A stretch of 64,000 nucleotides of DNA from Nocardia sp. NBC_00565 (lineage in GTDB: Bacteria; Actinomycetota; Actinomycetes; Mycobacteriales; Mycobacteriaceae): positions 3,720,001 to 3,784,000 of the forward strand of contig NZ_CP107785.1 of the NCBI RefSeq assembly GCF_036345915.1, in the 5' to 3' direction. The first letter of the stretch is position 1. Each line of letters begins with the position of its first letter. Shown here piece by piece: positions 37,569 through 46,695 of this stretch. Both the position numbers and the translations under genes were made by a program. The notes beneath the pieces were generated by a model. The model worked only from the letters and a program-made list of their open reading frames with translations. It ran no database searches and was not told the DNA's origin.

Positions 37569-38492
37569 TCAAGCAGCTTTTGCTGCGTCTGTCAGGGATT
37601 GCTCGTAGCGTAGGGGGCTGAGCATCCCGAGGGCGGAGTGCCGTCGCTCATGGTTGTATCTGTGTATCCAATTGTCAACCGCAGCAACGAGTTCGGTCTT
37701 GGTGGCGTAGACGTGGCGGTAGTACGACTCGTGTTTGTAGGTCGACCAAAACGATTCGGCGGGACTGTTGTCCCAACATTATCCGGTATCGCCCATCGAC
37801 CGTTTCAGCTGGTGGCGGTGACAGGCGTTGACTGTCATCGCCGCGGTGAACTCGCCCCCGCGATCGGAATGCAGCACGGTCCCGTCCACCGGATGCCCAC
37901 GCACTGCTACGGCCTCGTCGATGGCTCGGCACACCACGTCGGCGCCGATGTGATCGGCCACGACGTGGGCGAGCACGCGGCGGGAATGCCCGTCACGGAT
38001 GGCGCACAAGTACATGTCGCCCTGTCCGCAGGTCAGATAGGTGAAATCGGTCGTCCAGACCGCGTCGAGGCGCCCTTGATCGAAGTTGCGGCGTACCAGG
38101 TCCGGCGGGAACGACGCGGCAGGATCGGTGATCGTGGTGCGGACCTTGAACGTGCGTGGGCTGATGCCCTCGATCCCGATCCGGGCCATGATCGCCGCGA
38201 CGGTCTTGGCGCTGACCACTTCACCCCGTGCGCGTAGCTCGGCAGTGATCCGCGGAGAACCGTAGGTACCGTCGGACTCGGCGTGGACGTCGAGGATCTT
38301 CACCGTCAGATCGGCACGACGCTGCTGACGTAGCGTCGAAACCGTTGCCGTGCAACGTTTCACATACGCGTAGTAACCCGACGTCGACACTCCCAGCAGG
38401 CGCGCCATACGACGGATCGAGAATCGTTGCCCCTCGGGGGCGCTGGTGCCCGCGGTCTCGGCGATGTCATCGGGGCCGGCGTACTTCACCAT
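37569..38492 (-). pseudogene. IS3-family orfB with an in-frame stop
   Basis: From ATG 38492, which overlaps the restored orfA stop (TGATG), the frame encodes the HTH_21 region 'MARLLGVSTSGYYAYVKR' and the integrase core 'DAVWTTDFTYL' and 'VLHSDRGGEF'. A TAA at 37779-37781 interrupts it just before 'CWDNSPAESFWSTYKHE', which carries the catalytic Glu. The same frame then runs to the normal end at 37569. The nonsense codon removes the last acidic residue. Confidence 0.85.
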
Positions 38493-38558
38493 CAGATCGA
38501 ACCGGGCCGGTTGGTCTGCATCGCGGCAAAGTACGCCGAATTATGCAGCTCGGCATAA

Positions 38559-38589
38559 TTCGGCTTATGCCGCCCGGCGGGTTATGCCG
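38559..38589 (+). repeat. Left inverted repeat of the RIT element
   Basis: A 31-bp sequence exactly complementary to 41598-41628. A second shared block (CTGCCTGAAAGCTG, 38594-38607 versus 41580-41593) lies further in. About 18 extra bases with a GGCATAA inversion lie outside it at this end only. Confidence 0.85.
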
Positions 38590-38640
38590 CCCGCTGCCTG
38601 AAAGCTGCCGGTCAAGACACCTTTCTGTCGGAATTTTCTC

Positions 38641-39612
38641 ATGTCCGGGTCCAGGCTGGATGGGTCGGTGAGTCCTTCAGGCGGGAGGTTGGTCGTGAGT
38701 GTTCAACGGGATTCGGTTGTCGTCACGGTGGATTCGGTCGTAGCGGATTTCCGTCATTGGCTGGCGTGTGAGCGGGCGCTGTCCCCGGCGACGGTGGAAT
38801 GTTATGGCCGCCAAGCCCGAAGCTTTCTGTCCCGCCTGCCCGCACCACTGGAGCAAACGCTGGCGCAGTTGGATGCGGCTCAGGTGATGGCGTTCATGCT
38901 GGACTTCTGTCCGGAACGCAACACGTGGTCGGCGAAGGCGATGGTGACCTCCTTGCGGGCGGTGTTGCGGTTCCTGCACGTCAGTGGCCGAACCCGGGTG
39001 GCATTGGCTGGGGCTGTTCCCGCGGTGTCGGGGTGGCGGCTGGCGTCGCTGCCACGAGGAATCGACGCCGCGACCGTGGCACAGATCGTTGCCGGCTGCG
39101 ACCGGGGCACCGCGCTCGGCCGGCGTAACTACGCCGTGGTGATCATGCTCGTCCGTCTGGGACTACGCAGTGTCGAGGTCACCCGTCTTCGGCTGGGTGA
39201 CTTCGATTGGCGCGCCGGCGAAGTCACCGTTCACGGCAAAGGCGGCCGGGTCGACCGGTTGCCAGTGCCCGTCGAGGTCGGTGACGCCGTCACGGCCTAT
39301 CTGACAGCGGGCCGGCCGGTCACCGAGTCGCGTGCGGTGTTCTGCGGGTTACGGCCACCGTTCGGGCCGTTGGCGGCGTGCACGATCTCCACGATCGTCG
39401 GACATGCCTGCGATCGTGCCGGGGTCGAGAGGGTGTTCGCTCACCGGCTCAGGCACTCTCTAGCCACCGATCTGTTGCGGGCCGGGGCGTCGTTGCCGGA
39501 GATCGGGCAGGTGTTGCGGCACCGCGACATCGCCTCCACCAGCATTTACGCCAAGGTCGATGTCGAGGCGTTGCGTCCGCTGGCGCGGCCGTGGCCGACC
39601 GGGGTGCTGTGA
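38641..39612 (+). CDS. ritA: RIT tyrosine recombinase A
   Basis: A 323-residue tyrosine recombinase. The N-terminal SAM-like core-binding domain covers about residues 25-110. Catalytic residues visible are Arg in 'LGLRSVEVTRL', His-x-x-Arg in 'HRLRHSLATDLL', and 'RHRDIASTSIYAKV' with the His and the nucleophilic Tyr. It is intact. It is the first of three overlapping genes and its TGA overlaps the next ATG by one base. In RIT elements the three recombinases are all required to be present in this order, though their separate roles are not known. Confidence 0.88.
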   Translation: MSGSRLDGSVSPSGGRLVVSVQRDSVVVTVDSVVADFRHWLACERALSPATVECYGRQARSFLSRLPAPLEQTLAQLDAAQVMAFMLDFCPERNTWSAKAMVTSLRAVLRFLHVSGRTRVALAGAVPAVSGWRLASLPRGIDAATVAQIVAGCDRGTALGRRNYAVVIMLVRLGLRSVEVTRLRLGDFDWRAGEVTVHGKGGRVDRLPVPVEVGDAVTAYLTAGRPVTESRAVFCGLRPPFGPLAACTISTIVGHACDRAGVERVFAHRLRHSLATDLLRAGASLPEIGQVLRHRDIASTSIYAKVDVEALRPLARPWPTGVL

Positions 39613-40550
39613 TGACCGGGTTGGGTGAGGCCGCCGAGGACTACCTCGCGATGCGGCGGGCTCTGGGTTTCACGCTCGTCGGCGAAGCCCGGTTGCTGAT
39701 GCGGCTGGTCAACTACTGCCACGCACGCGAATGTGAGCATCTGACAACAGAATTGATGCTGGACTGGGCAACCGAACCCGGCCCGCGAGCACATTCGGCC
39801 GGAACCTACTATCAGGGCCGCAAGCTGGCGGTCGCGCGGAACTTCGCCCGACACCTGCAGATCCTGGACCCCGTCACCGAAGTCCCGCCCGGCGACCTGC
39901 TGACCGCACGCGCGCCGAAACTGATCCCGCACCTGTTCACGCCCGAACAGGTCCAAGCACTGATGCGGGCAGCCGCGCGAATAACGCCGCCGCTCAAGGC
40001 AAGTACCTGGTCCACCCTTATCGGGCTGCTCGCGGTGACCGGCATGCGCAGCGGCGAAGCCTGCCGACTCGACCATGACCACGTCGACCTCGACCAGGCC
40101 ACACTGCTGATCGCGAACACGAAATTCGGCAAGACCCGGCAAGTATTCCTGCATCCGAGCACGATCGCGGCGCTGCGCCGCTACACCGATCTGCGCGACC
40201 GTTGCTGCCCGAACCCGGCAACCTCGGCGTTCTTCGTATCCGCACGCGGCGGCAGACTCAACGTGTCCCAGGTCGCACCGTTGTTCGCCACGCTGCTCGA
40301 CGCCACAGGAATCACCGCCGCCCCAGGCCGGCGCCGGCCGCGCCCGCACGACCTGCGTCACTCGTTCGCTGTCGCGACGCTGATCGATTTCCATCACGAC
40401 GGGGCACCGGTGGAGCCGCGGCTGCCGGTGCTGTCGACCTGGCTCGGACACGTCGACCCGAAATCCACCTACCACTACCTGCACGCCGCACCGCAGCTGC
40501 TCACCCTGGCCGCGCAGCGGATCGACGACCACGAAAGGAGCCGGTCGTGA
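39612..40550 (+). CDS. ritB: RIT tyrosine recombinase B
   Basis: A 312-residue recombinase starting 'MTGLGEAAEDYLAMRRALGF', the characteristic N-terminus of the middle RIT protein. The catalytic set is Arg in 'TGMRSGEACRL', 'HDLRHSFAVATL' and 'LGHVDPKSTYHYLHAA'. It is coupled to A by TGATG and to C by GTGA. It is intact. Confidence 0.88.
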   Translation: MTGLGEAAEDYLAMRRALGFTLVGEARLLMRLVNYCHARECEHLTTELMLDWATEPGPRAHSAGTYYQGRKLAVARNFARHLQILDPVTEVPPGDLLTARAPKLIPHLFTPEQVQALMRAAARITPPLKASTWSTLIGLLAVTGMRSGEACRLDHDHVDLDQATLLIANTKFGKTRQVFLHPSTIAALRRYTDLRDRCCPNPATSAFFVSARGGRLNVSQVAPLFATLLDATGITAAPGRRRPRPHDLRHSFAVATLIDFHHDGAPVEPRLPVLSTWLGHVDPKSTYHYLHAAPQLLTLAAQRIDDHERSRS

Positions 40551-41536
40551 CCGCACTCGCACCGGTGCTGCAACGGTTCTTCACCGAACGGCTGATCCGG
40601 CAACGCCAAGCCAGCCCCAATACCATCGCCTCCTACCGTGACACCTTCTCGCTGCTGTTGCGGTTCACGCAATCGCGCACCGGGATCCCGCCGCACCGCC
40701 TCGACATCACCGACCTGGACACCGAATTGATCACCGCGTTCCTGCAGCACCTCGAGGAACAGCGAACCAACAGCATCGCCACCCGCAACACCCGGCTCGC
40801 AGCGATCCACTCCCTGTTCCGCTACGCCGCCCAGCACACACCTGAACACGCCGACCACATCAGCCGCGTGCTGTCGATCCCGCCGAAACGACACGACCGG
40901 ACCATCGTCTGCTTCCTTACCAGCGAAGAAACCCAGGCTCTGCTCGTCGCACCCGACCGCACCACCCAACTCGGACGCCGCGACCACACCCTGCTGCGGC
41001 TGGCCTGCCAAACCGGACTCCGCGTCTCCGAACTCACCGCACTGACCAGAGACGACATCCACCTCGACACCGGTGCCCACGTCCGCTGCCACGGCAAAGG
41101 ACGAAAAGACCGCGCTACCCCCATCACCCGGCCCACCGCGGCCACGCTGCGAGCATGGATCACCGAAACCGGCTGCCGGCCCTCAGCCCCGGTCTTCACA
41201 ACCCGGCAAGGACACCGGCTATCGACCGATGCAGTCGCCCGCCTGGTCACCAAACACGCTGCCACCGCAGCCATCTCGGCACCGACGATCACCAGCAAAC
41301 GAGTCACCCCACACACCCTTCGCCACACAGCGGCAATGGCGCTGTTGCACAGTGGAACCGACACCGCCGTCATCGCGCTCTGGCTCGGCCACGAAAGCCC
41401 CTCCACCACACAGATCTACCTCCACGCCGACATGAGCCTCAAGGAACAAGCCCTCGCCCGCGTCCGACCAATCAACACCAGCCCCGGCCGATACCATCCA
41501 CCCGACCAGCTACTTGCATTCCTCGAAGAACTCTGA
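40547..41536 (+). CDS. ritC: RIT tyrosine recombinase C
   Basis: A 329-residue recombinase from GTG 40547 with AAAGGAG 7 bases upstream inside the end of B. The catalytic set is Arg in 'TGLRVSELTAL', 'HTLRHTAAMALL' and 'LGHESPSTTQIYLHAD'. The C-terminal tail 'YHPPDQLLAFLEEL' is typical for this position. It is intact, so the whole trio could be functional. Confidence 0.88.
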   Translation: MTALAPVLQRFFTERLIRQRQASPNTIASYRDTFSLLLRFTQSRTGIPPHRLDITDLDTELITAFLQHLEEQRTNSIATRNTRLAAIHSLFRYAAQHTPEHADHISRVLSIPPKRHDRTIVCFLTSEETQALLVAPDRTTQLGRRDHTLLRLACQTGLRVSELTALTRDDIHLDTGAHVRCHGKGRKDRATPITRPTAATLRAWITETGCRPSAPVFTTRQGHRLSTDAVARLVTKHAATAAISAPTITSKRVTPHTLRHTAAMALLHSGTDTAVIALWLGHESPSTTQIYLHADMSLKEQALARVRPINTSPGRYHPPDQLLAFLEEL

Positions 41537-41597
41537 CCCGACCCGCCGGATTATGCCGACAAGAATCCTTCGGACGCACCAGCTTTCAGGCAGTGAT

Positions 41598-41628
41598 CGG
41601 CATAACCCGCCGGGCGGCATAAGCCGAA
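41598..41628 (-). repeat. Right inverted repeat of the RIT element
   Basis: Exact reverse complement of 38559-38589. Its outer 6 bases are the GCCGAA direct repeat shared with the host IS3 sequence. Confidence 0.85.
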
Positions 41629-41903
41629 GCTTTTGCCAAGAACGCATTGTCCTTCTCCAGCTCGCCGACTTGCCTGCGTAAACGCAGCAACTCGGCTCGC
41701 TCGGCCGCGTCCAGAGGTTTCTCACCACCGACCTCGGCCGCGGCGATCCGGCGCCGCTCGTCTTTGACCCAGGTACTGAGCACGGTCTCGTGAATACCGA
41801 GTTCACGAGCGACCACAGCGATCGAGCGACCGGAATCGATCACCCGATGAGCAGCCTCGACCTTGTACTCGGCCGTGAACGACCGACGCTTGCGAGGAGG
41901 CAT
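41629..41903 (-). pseudogene. IS3-family orfA, 5' part (3' part at 38492-38540)
   Basis: From ATG 41903 the frame reads 'MPPRKRRSFTAEYKVEAAHR' (HTH) and the coiled coil 'LRRQVGELEKDNAFLAKA', then enters RIT sequence. The missing end 'YFAAMQTNRPGSI' and stop lie at 38492-38540. Joined, the two parts give a 107-residue orfA. The RIT insertion therefore truncates it. Confidence 0.85.
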
Positions 41904-42073
41904 AACGGACATCCTTACCAGCAGAACCATCGATCCTGCTAACTCGGTGTCCACTTCCAGGGGTGAACCTCAGGGCGAAGCTCGAGCCGCGAAGCTCAGG
42001 GGCGATACAAGCACGGTAATCGGCACTACCGCGCCAACCACTTGCCAGCAGCGTGTTATTCGCGTCGGTCAGC

Positions 42074-42715
42074 CTAGGCCGGAACCGGGCGGGTCCGGTC
42101 GGTAACTAGTAGAACGGCGACGACGCCGAGCATTGTGCCGGTGACCCAGCGTTGTGCCCGCATCCAGAGCGGGCGGCCGGTCAGGAACACTGCGATTGTG
42201 GCGGCTCCCATCACGATCAAGCCGTTGACCGTCAGCGCGATACCGATCTGCACTGCGCCCAGCAGCAGGCTCTGCAACCAGACTCGCCCCTGTTCTGGGG
42301 TCACGAACTGCGGGATCAACGCCATGTAGATGATCGCGATCTTGGGATTGAGCAGGTTGGTGACCAGCCCCATGCTGAAGAGCCTGCGCGTGGAGTCGGC
42401 GGCCAGATCGGAGGGCTCGAACACAGAGATGCCGCCGCGCAACGTCTTCCACGCCAAGTACGCCAGATAAGCTGCGCCGGCCAGCTTCATGCTCAGATAC
42501 AACCCCGGCACCACCGCGAAGATCGCGGTAATCCCGACGATGGCGGCCACGAGATACACCATGAACCCGACGGCCACACCCGATAGCGATACCAGACCCG
42601 CTCGCCGTCCCTGCGATATCGTGCGCGACACCAGATACATCATGTTCGGGCCCGGCGTCAGCACCATTCCCAACTCGGTCGCGGCCACTCCCAACACCGC
42701 CGTGGTTTCGATCAT
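42074..42715 (-). CDS. LysE/RhtB-family amino-acid exporter
   Basis: A 213-residue, six-helix membrane protein with the family's 'LTPGPNMMYLVSRTISQGRR' motif in the first helix and 'NLLNPKIAIIYMALIPQF' in the middle. It would export amino acids or related metabolites by proton exchange. Complete, with no partner regulator adjacent; the closest LysR gene (43789) is 1.1 kb away. Confidence 0.88.
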   Translation of the reverse strand: MIETTAVLGVAATELGMVLTPGPNMMYLVSRTISQGRRAGLVSLSGVAVGFMVYLVAAIVGITAIFAVVPGLYLSMKLAGAAYLAYLAWKTLRGGISVFEPSDLAADSTRRLFSMGLVTNLLNPKIAIIYMALIPQFVTPEQGRVWLQSLLLGAVQIGIALTVNGLIVMGAATIAVFLTGRPLWMRAQRWVTGTMLGVVAVLLVTDRTRPVPA

Positions 42716-42964
42716 GCTCTCATCCTGGGGTTCAGCTGGCTATTTGTCGCGAGCCAGTTCCGACGCACTGGAACCGTAACCGTTGCTGTCGGGAGAACCC
42801 GCCGTTGAAACATCGCGGAATCGGCAGATGCGGCCGTTCACGACTACGCGCCCAGCGGCATGACAGGATGCTTCGCGCTGCAATGCTTCTCGCGAGGAGC
42901 CGCTAGCCTGCAATCCTGTTTCCGGGATCAGTGGGGGCGCTCACGTTTACGGCTCTGGGGGTGG

Positions 42965-43110
42965 TCAGGTATTCGATCGGTTCTGGCAGGCAGCAGCTGC
43001 GTCCAGGATCAGCTCGGAGAACTCCGCTGGCCGCGCGAGTGGGAAGTAGTGCCCGGCGCGGGGAATGACAAGCGGCCAACCGCGGCAGCGACCGCACGCC
43101 GGTCCGGTCC
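42965..43110 (-). pseudogene. C-terminal scrap of an alpha/beta hydrolase
   Basis: The frame reads 'PLVIPRAGHYFPLARPAEFS', the last strand and helix of an alpha/beta hydrolase with the catalytic His. Nothing upstream matches. The remainder of 42716-43321 has no supported gene. Confidence 0.5.
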
Positions 43111-43321
43111 GTCGCCGCCGGGTCGTCGTCGGTGACGGCCGTGGGCTGCCGCCCCCGGCCGTCGCGCCGCACGCGCGCATCAACCACATTGACATCCGGC
43201 CGGGACATCGGCCCACGTTTGACGCTCAACGAACCGGCAACCGGGAACGGCGTTCCGCCGATAGCCGGGACCTGGCCGCAACGGCACGCTCCGAACGCGT
43301 CCCGGAGCGTGCCGTCCTGCC

Positions 43322-43633
43322 TCAGCTGGTGCCGTCCTGCACCGGATAGTGGATGATGACCGCACCGCCGGTGGCGTAGTTGACGACATCGGCGGCCACC
43401 CGCTGGCCTTGCACCGACGACCGCGCCGCGGCCATGGCGGCGGCGTCAGCGAAGTCGGCTTCGAAGACCGCGAAATACGGCGCTTCTCCCTTGGTCGCCG
43501 CCACGTCGAAGCTGTAGCGCCACGCAAGCAGGCCGGGCCAATTCATGACCAGCGGAAGGTGGTTGGTCACGTAGTAGTCGCGGAAGTGGTCAGGGTCGGC
43601 GGGTTTGGAATACAGGACCACCAACTTATGCAT
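43322..43633 (-). CDS. EthD-family protein
   Basis: A 103-residue ferredoxin-fold (dimeric alpha-beta barrel) protein with AGGAGG before ATG 43633. It begins 'HKLVVLYSKPADPDHFRDYY', then 'NHLPLVMNWPGL', matching EthD proteins, which assist oxidative or cyclising reactions in several degradation and biosynthesis pathways. It is divergent from a LysR gene with a 155-bp intergenic region, so it is probably that regulator's target. Confidence 0.85.
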   Translation of the reverse strand: MHKLVVLYSKPADPDHFRDYYVTNHLPLVMNWPGLLAWRYSFDVAATKGEAPYFAVFEADFADAAAMAAARSSVQGQRVAADVVNYATGGAVIIHYPVQDGTS

Positions 43634-43788
43634 GACTGCCTCCTGCATCGCTAGGTGTGAGTGCGATGTCCAGTACCGCGGTCAGTTGAATCGTCATATG
43701 CGCAGGTTAGGGCTTGATGTGTGGTCGAGGGAAAGACCGGGACGCGATAGACTCAGAACGGATCGTTATCAATCGACAGAGAGGGCAT

Positions 43789-44691
43789 GTGGCGCCGGAT
43801 ACGGTGAGCCTGCGGTACTTTCTGGTGCTGGCGCAGGAGTTGAACTTCACCCGCGCGGCCACACGGATCGGTATCGCGCAGCCCGCACTCAGTGCCCGGA
43901 TACGCCGATTGGAGGCGGAACTCGGTACGAGCCTGCTGGTTCGCAACACGCGTAGCGTCGTATTGACCACGGCCGGTGCGGCTTTGGCGGAGTCCGCGCC
44001 GCCCGCGCTGGCGGCGCTGGAGCGGGCATGGGACACCGCCCGGAATGCGGGGGCCGGTGAACTGGGCACGCTGCGCATCGGATACAGCCTCAGCGCGGGG
44101 GCCGAGACGGCACCGGCCCTGGTGGACAGGCTCATTCGCAGCAGCCCGGGACTCGAGGTCAGCGCGGTCCCGATGGCGACACCGGAGATCTCCCCCGCGG
44201 TCGCCGACGGCCGCATCGATGCGGGGATCACCCGCGGTGAACAGCCGGGTCGTGGCGTGCGCCGGTTCCTGCTGCGGCGTGTGCGCATCGGGGTCCAATT
44301 GGCACAGCATCATCCGCTGGCCGAACACCCGGAGATCGAGATCGCCGATGCGGCCGCGTATCCGCTGCGACTCCCCGACCGTACGGCCAACCCCGTGATC
44401 CACGATCAGCTGTCCGCCCTGTTCCGCGACACCCGGCCGAACCCCCGATTCCACACGCCCGCAGTCTCTTTCGACATGTCTCAGCGCGACCTACGCGACG
44501 GGCTCACCCTCGCCCCGGCCGGTGAAGCCGCGGTCACGACAACACCGGCCGGTCTCACGTGGCGACCGCTGCAGGGCGCACCCACCTTGACGATCCACCT
44601 GGTCCTCCCGCGCGTGCAGTCACCACTACACCGCCGCATCCGTACCGTCGCCAAAACCCTGGCACACGAGCTGCACTGGCTGCCGGACTGA
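43789..44691 (+). CDS. LysR-family transcriptional regulator
   Basis: A 300-residue LysR protein from GTG 43789. The N-terminal winged HTH reads 'FLVLAQELNFTRAATRIGIA' and 'QPALSARIRRLEAELG', followed by a linker helix and a periplasmic-binding-like effector domain ('LGTLRIGYSLSAGAETAPAL'). It is divergent from the EthD gene, the usual arrangement for autoregulation and control of the neighbour. Confidence 0.9.
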   Translation: MAPDTVSLRYFLVLAQELNFTRAATRIGIAQPALSARIRRLEAELGTSLLVRNTRSVVLTTAGAALAESAPPALAALERAWDTARNAGAGELGTLRIGYSLSAGAETAPALVDRLIRSSPGLEVSAVPMATPEISPAVADGRIDAGITRGEQPGRGVRRFLLRRVRIGVQLAQHHPLAEHPEIEIADAAAYPLRLPDRTANPVIHDQLSALFRDTRPNPRFHTPAVSFDMSQRDLRDGLTLAPAGEAAVTTTPAGLTWRPLQGAPTLTIHLVLPRVQSPLHRRIRTVAKTLAHELHWLPD

Positions 44692-44739
44692 CGCGCAGCA
44701 GGTCACGCGAGACGGACGTCGGCGGTGGCGAGGCCGACC

Positions 44740-45005
44740 CGCACGGGGCGATCCCCTCCTCCCACCAGGCCCGCGCGTCACCGAGGCTATCGACCCAGCG
44801 CAGATGATCGATCTGCAGCCGATAGTTGGCCCACGACGGCCGCGGCGCGGTCCGCTTCAACCGGTTGTAGTCGCTCTTGGCGCCCGGACCGCCCGCTGTG
44901 ACGAGCATCCGATCCAATCCGGCCACGCCTGCCGGGACGATGCGTTCGACGACCAGCGCGAAGATCGCCGAGTTGACCTCCTCGCGGATCGCCGCGGCCG
45001 CCACC
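44740..45005 (-). pseudogene. Tn3-family transposase fragment (tentative)
   Basis: The frame reads 'REEVNSAIFALVVERIVPAG', 'RLKRTAPRPSWANYRLQIDH' and 'RWVDSLGDARAWWEEGIAP', resembling the central region of actinomycete Tn3 TnpA proteins. Both ends are missing. Confidence 0.5.
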
Positions 45006-45348
45006 GCCCGGCGTGGATCGCCTGGTTGTTCGAACACGCCAGCGAACAACTGGCACGGGCGGAATATCAGATGCACTACTCCCTCGACCACGCCGGGCAC
45101 CCGGACCGGCGCACCGCTGATGAATGGTTGATCACCCAACGCGCTTACCACGCCGAGTGCGCCGCTCGCGCGGTCGAACGCGCCCGCCGATTCCACAGCG
45201 ACCGCCCCAGTGTTGTCGCGGCTCATGCCCCGAGTTGCCCGACGACGGCGAGTTCTACGCGGCGCTGGCCGCCAGCCGGGAATGGACCGGCCACTGGTAC
45301 TCCCGCGACCCGATCCAAGCGTGGGAACTGTCCAGCAAACCGGTCTGA
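45003..45348 (+). pseudogene. Hypothetical protein fragment, frameshifted
   Basis: One frame reads 'WIAWLFEHASEQLARAEYQM' and 'ADEWLITQRAYHAECAARAV'. After a shift near 45230 another reads 'DDGEFYAALAASREWTGHWY' and ends 'AWELSSKPV' at 45348. Good codon use indicates a decayed actinomycete gene; the family is not recognised. Confidence 0.45.
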
Positions 45349-45859
45349 TCCCGCGCCGCCTGGGTCGCGGTGATCTCGCCGACCGGCAGCAACGATGTAC
45401 CAACGAACCCGAAGCAGACTTCAGCATCACCTTCGTCGACGAAGCCCAAGGCGAGGCAGTCGCCCCGCAACAGGCCAACGTCTTCCTTGAGATCGCACGA
45501 CGGCAAGCGGGCCAGCAAGACGACGGAACCACCGCCTACAACTCATAATCGGCTTCGATCACCAACTGCCCACCCGAAAACCGCAGGTCGTCCGCGTTCC
45601 CATGTTTGACACGCCCGGCCCGAGGCACGAACCTGCGGCAACCGGACCGGAACCGTCACGCCACTGCTATTTGCCGATGACCAGCAGTTTTCGGTGTCGT
45701 AGGAGGTTGGCGTACTGGTCGATACCCCCTACCGACATGAACCCCTGGCGCACCCGCCTCGGTGAGCCAGCAGCCGAACGGACGTCCCAAGTGCAGGCGA
45801 ATCGCGTGGCAGACTGCTCAGATCAATAATTCGAGGCCGAAACCAACCCGGGGCATCAA
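45349..45859. other. Decayed stretch
   Basis: A plus frame around 45405-45545 ('DFSITFVDEAQGEAVAPQQA') and a minus frame near 45660-45735 ('GIDQYANLLRHRKLLVIGK') look like scraps of real genes. Neither has a start or a recognised domain. Confidence 0.35.
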
Positions 45860-46162
45860 ATGGATCCAGAAGGACCAGCGGTCATCCCAACCGAGTACGT
45901 CACTCGCCAGTCGACCCGAATCATCGCGAACGGGCACAGAGACTACAGAGCCGCCAGCATCGCGGAGCCCGACGACGCCTTCGCGTACCCGTTTCCGGAT
46001 CGGGGCAACCCGATGTTGGAATACCTGGTCCGCAAGGCGAAGGAACTAGAAGACGAGGAAGGTCAGCCACCATACATCTGGTTGGCAGTACACGCCTGGT
46101 ACGAAGGAGCCCTGCAAACGCTGGCCTCGACGCCTCCGACGCCGAATACCCCCGCCGAATAG
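45860..46162 (+). CDS. Hypothetical protein
   Basis: A 100-residue protein from ATG 45860 with sensible composition: 'RQSTRIIANGHRDYRAASIA', 'GNPMLEYLVRKAKELEDEEG' and 'YIWLAVHAWYEGALQTLAS'. It is soluble, with no motif I recognise and no clear ribosome-binding site. Confidence 0.5.
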   Translation: MDPEGPAVIPTEYVTRQSTRIIANGHRDYRAASIAEPDDAFAYPFPDRGNPMLEYLVRKAKELEDEEGQPPYIWLAVHAWYEGALQTLASTPPTPNTPAE

Positions 46163-46189
46163 CAGCCCCCTCCCCCACGACCGGCGCCA

Positions 46190-46448
46190 CCATAGGACAT
46201 GAATCGGGCGACGCCAGGGGCGGATGCGTTCGCCGCCCTCGAGGACGGCCTCGATGGCTGCGCCGCCGGATGAGGTGCGGCCCGCTGCCGATCATGGCTT
46301 TGGTGCGCTGGTGCAGGTATGTTCCAGGTCAGCGAGGGTGCCGGGGGTGTGGTGGTGCAGCCGTAACGCGTATTCGAGAGTGGTGACCACGACAGACCAT
46401 TCGTCGGAGTAGGAGAAGGAGACGGTCGGGATCATGCTGAACCGGCCA
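46190..46448 (-). pseudogene. C-terminal fragment of a TniB-like transposition ATPase
   Basis: The frame reads 'SMIPTVSFSYSDEWSVVVTT', 'LEYALRLHHHTPGTLADLE' and, after a shift, 'YLHQRTKAMIGSGPHLIRR'. This follows the end of TniB-type AAA+ proteins of TniA/TniB transposons. The Walker motifs are missing, and no TniA is nearby. Confidence 0.5.
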
Positions 46449-46695
46449 GCTGCTCGGCCGCAAGATCGACCCGAACCATGTGGCGCACTTCAAGACAGCG
46501 CACGGTAATACCGCTGGTCGCGGTTTCTATGCGCGAGATCGATTGCAGCTCAAGCCGTCCTGCCATGGCCCGACTGTGCACTGTTCGCTGAAGGGCGCGG
46601 GAAGGCATGCGAAGTCCAGACACCTGCGGCGTCATGACCCGGCCCCCTCCAGCAGCTGGAACGGGTCGGCTGCCATCTGGCTACTGTTGATCCGC

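Larger units (their letters stand above)
38541..41622 (+). mobile_element. Recombinase-in-trio (RIT) element
   Basis: Three adjacent, translationally coupled tyrosine recombinases (38641-41536) lie inside inverted repeats, the defining build of RIT elements. The element is 3082 bp and is flanked by a 6-bp direct repeat GCCGAA (38535-38540 and 41623-41628). Removing 38541-41628 rebuilds a continuous orfA in the host IS3 element, which fixes the ends. Confidence 0.88.
37539..41972 (-). mobile_element. IS3-family element carrying a RIT insertion
   Basis: Terminal inverted repeats lie at 37539-37563 and 41948-41972 (TGAGGTTCACCCC then 4 variable bases then AGTGGACA; 21 of 25 match). orfA lies at the right end and orfB at the left, both minus strand. 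The RIT element at 38541-41622 splits the end of orfA. Without it the IS would be about 1.35 kb, a normal IS3 size. Confidence 0.85.
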
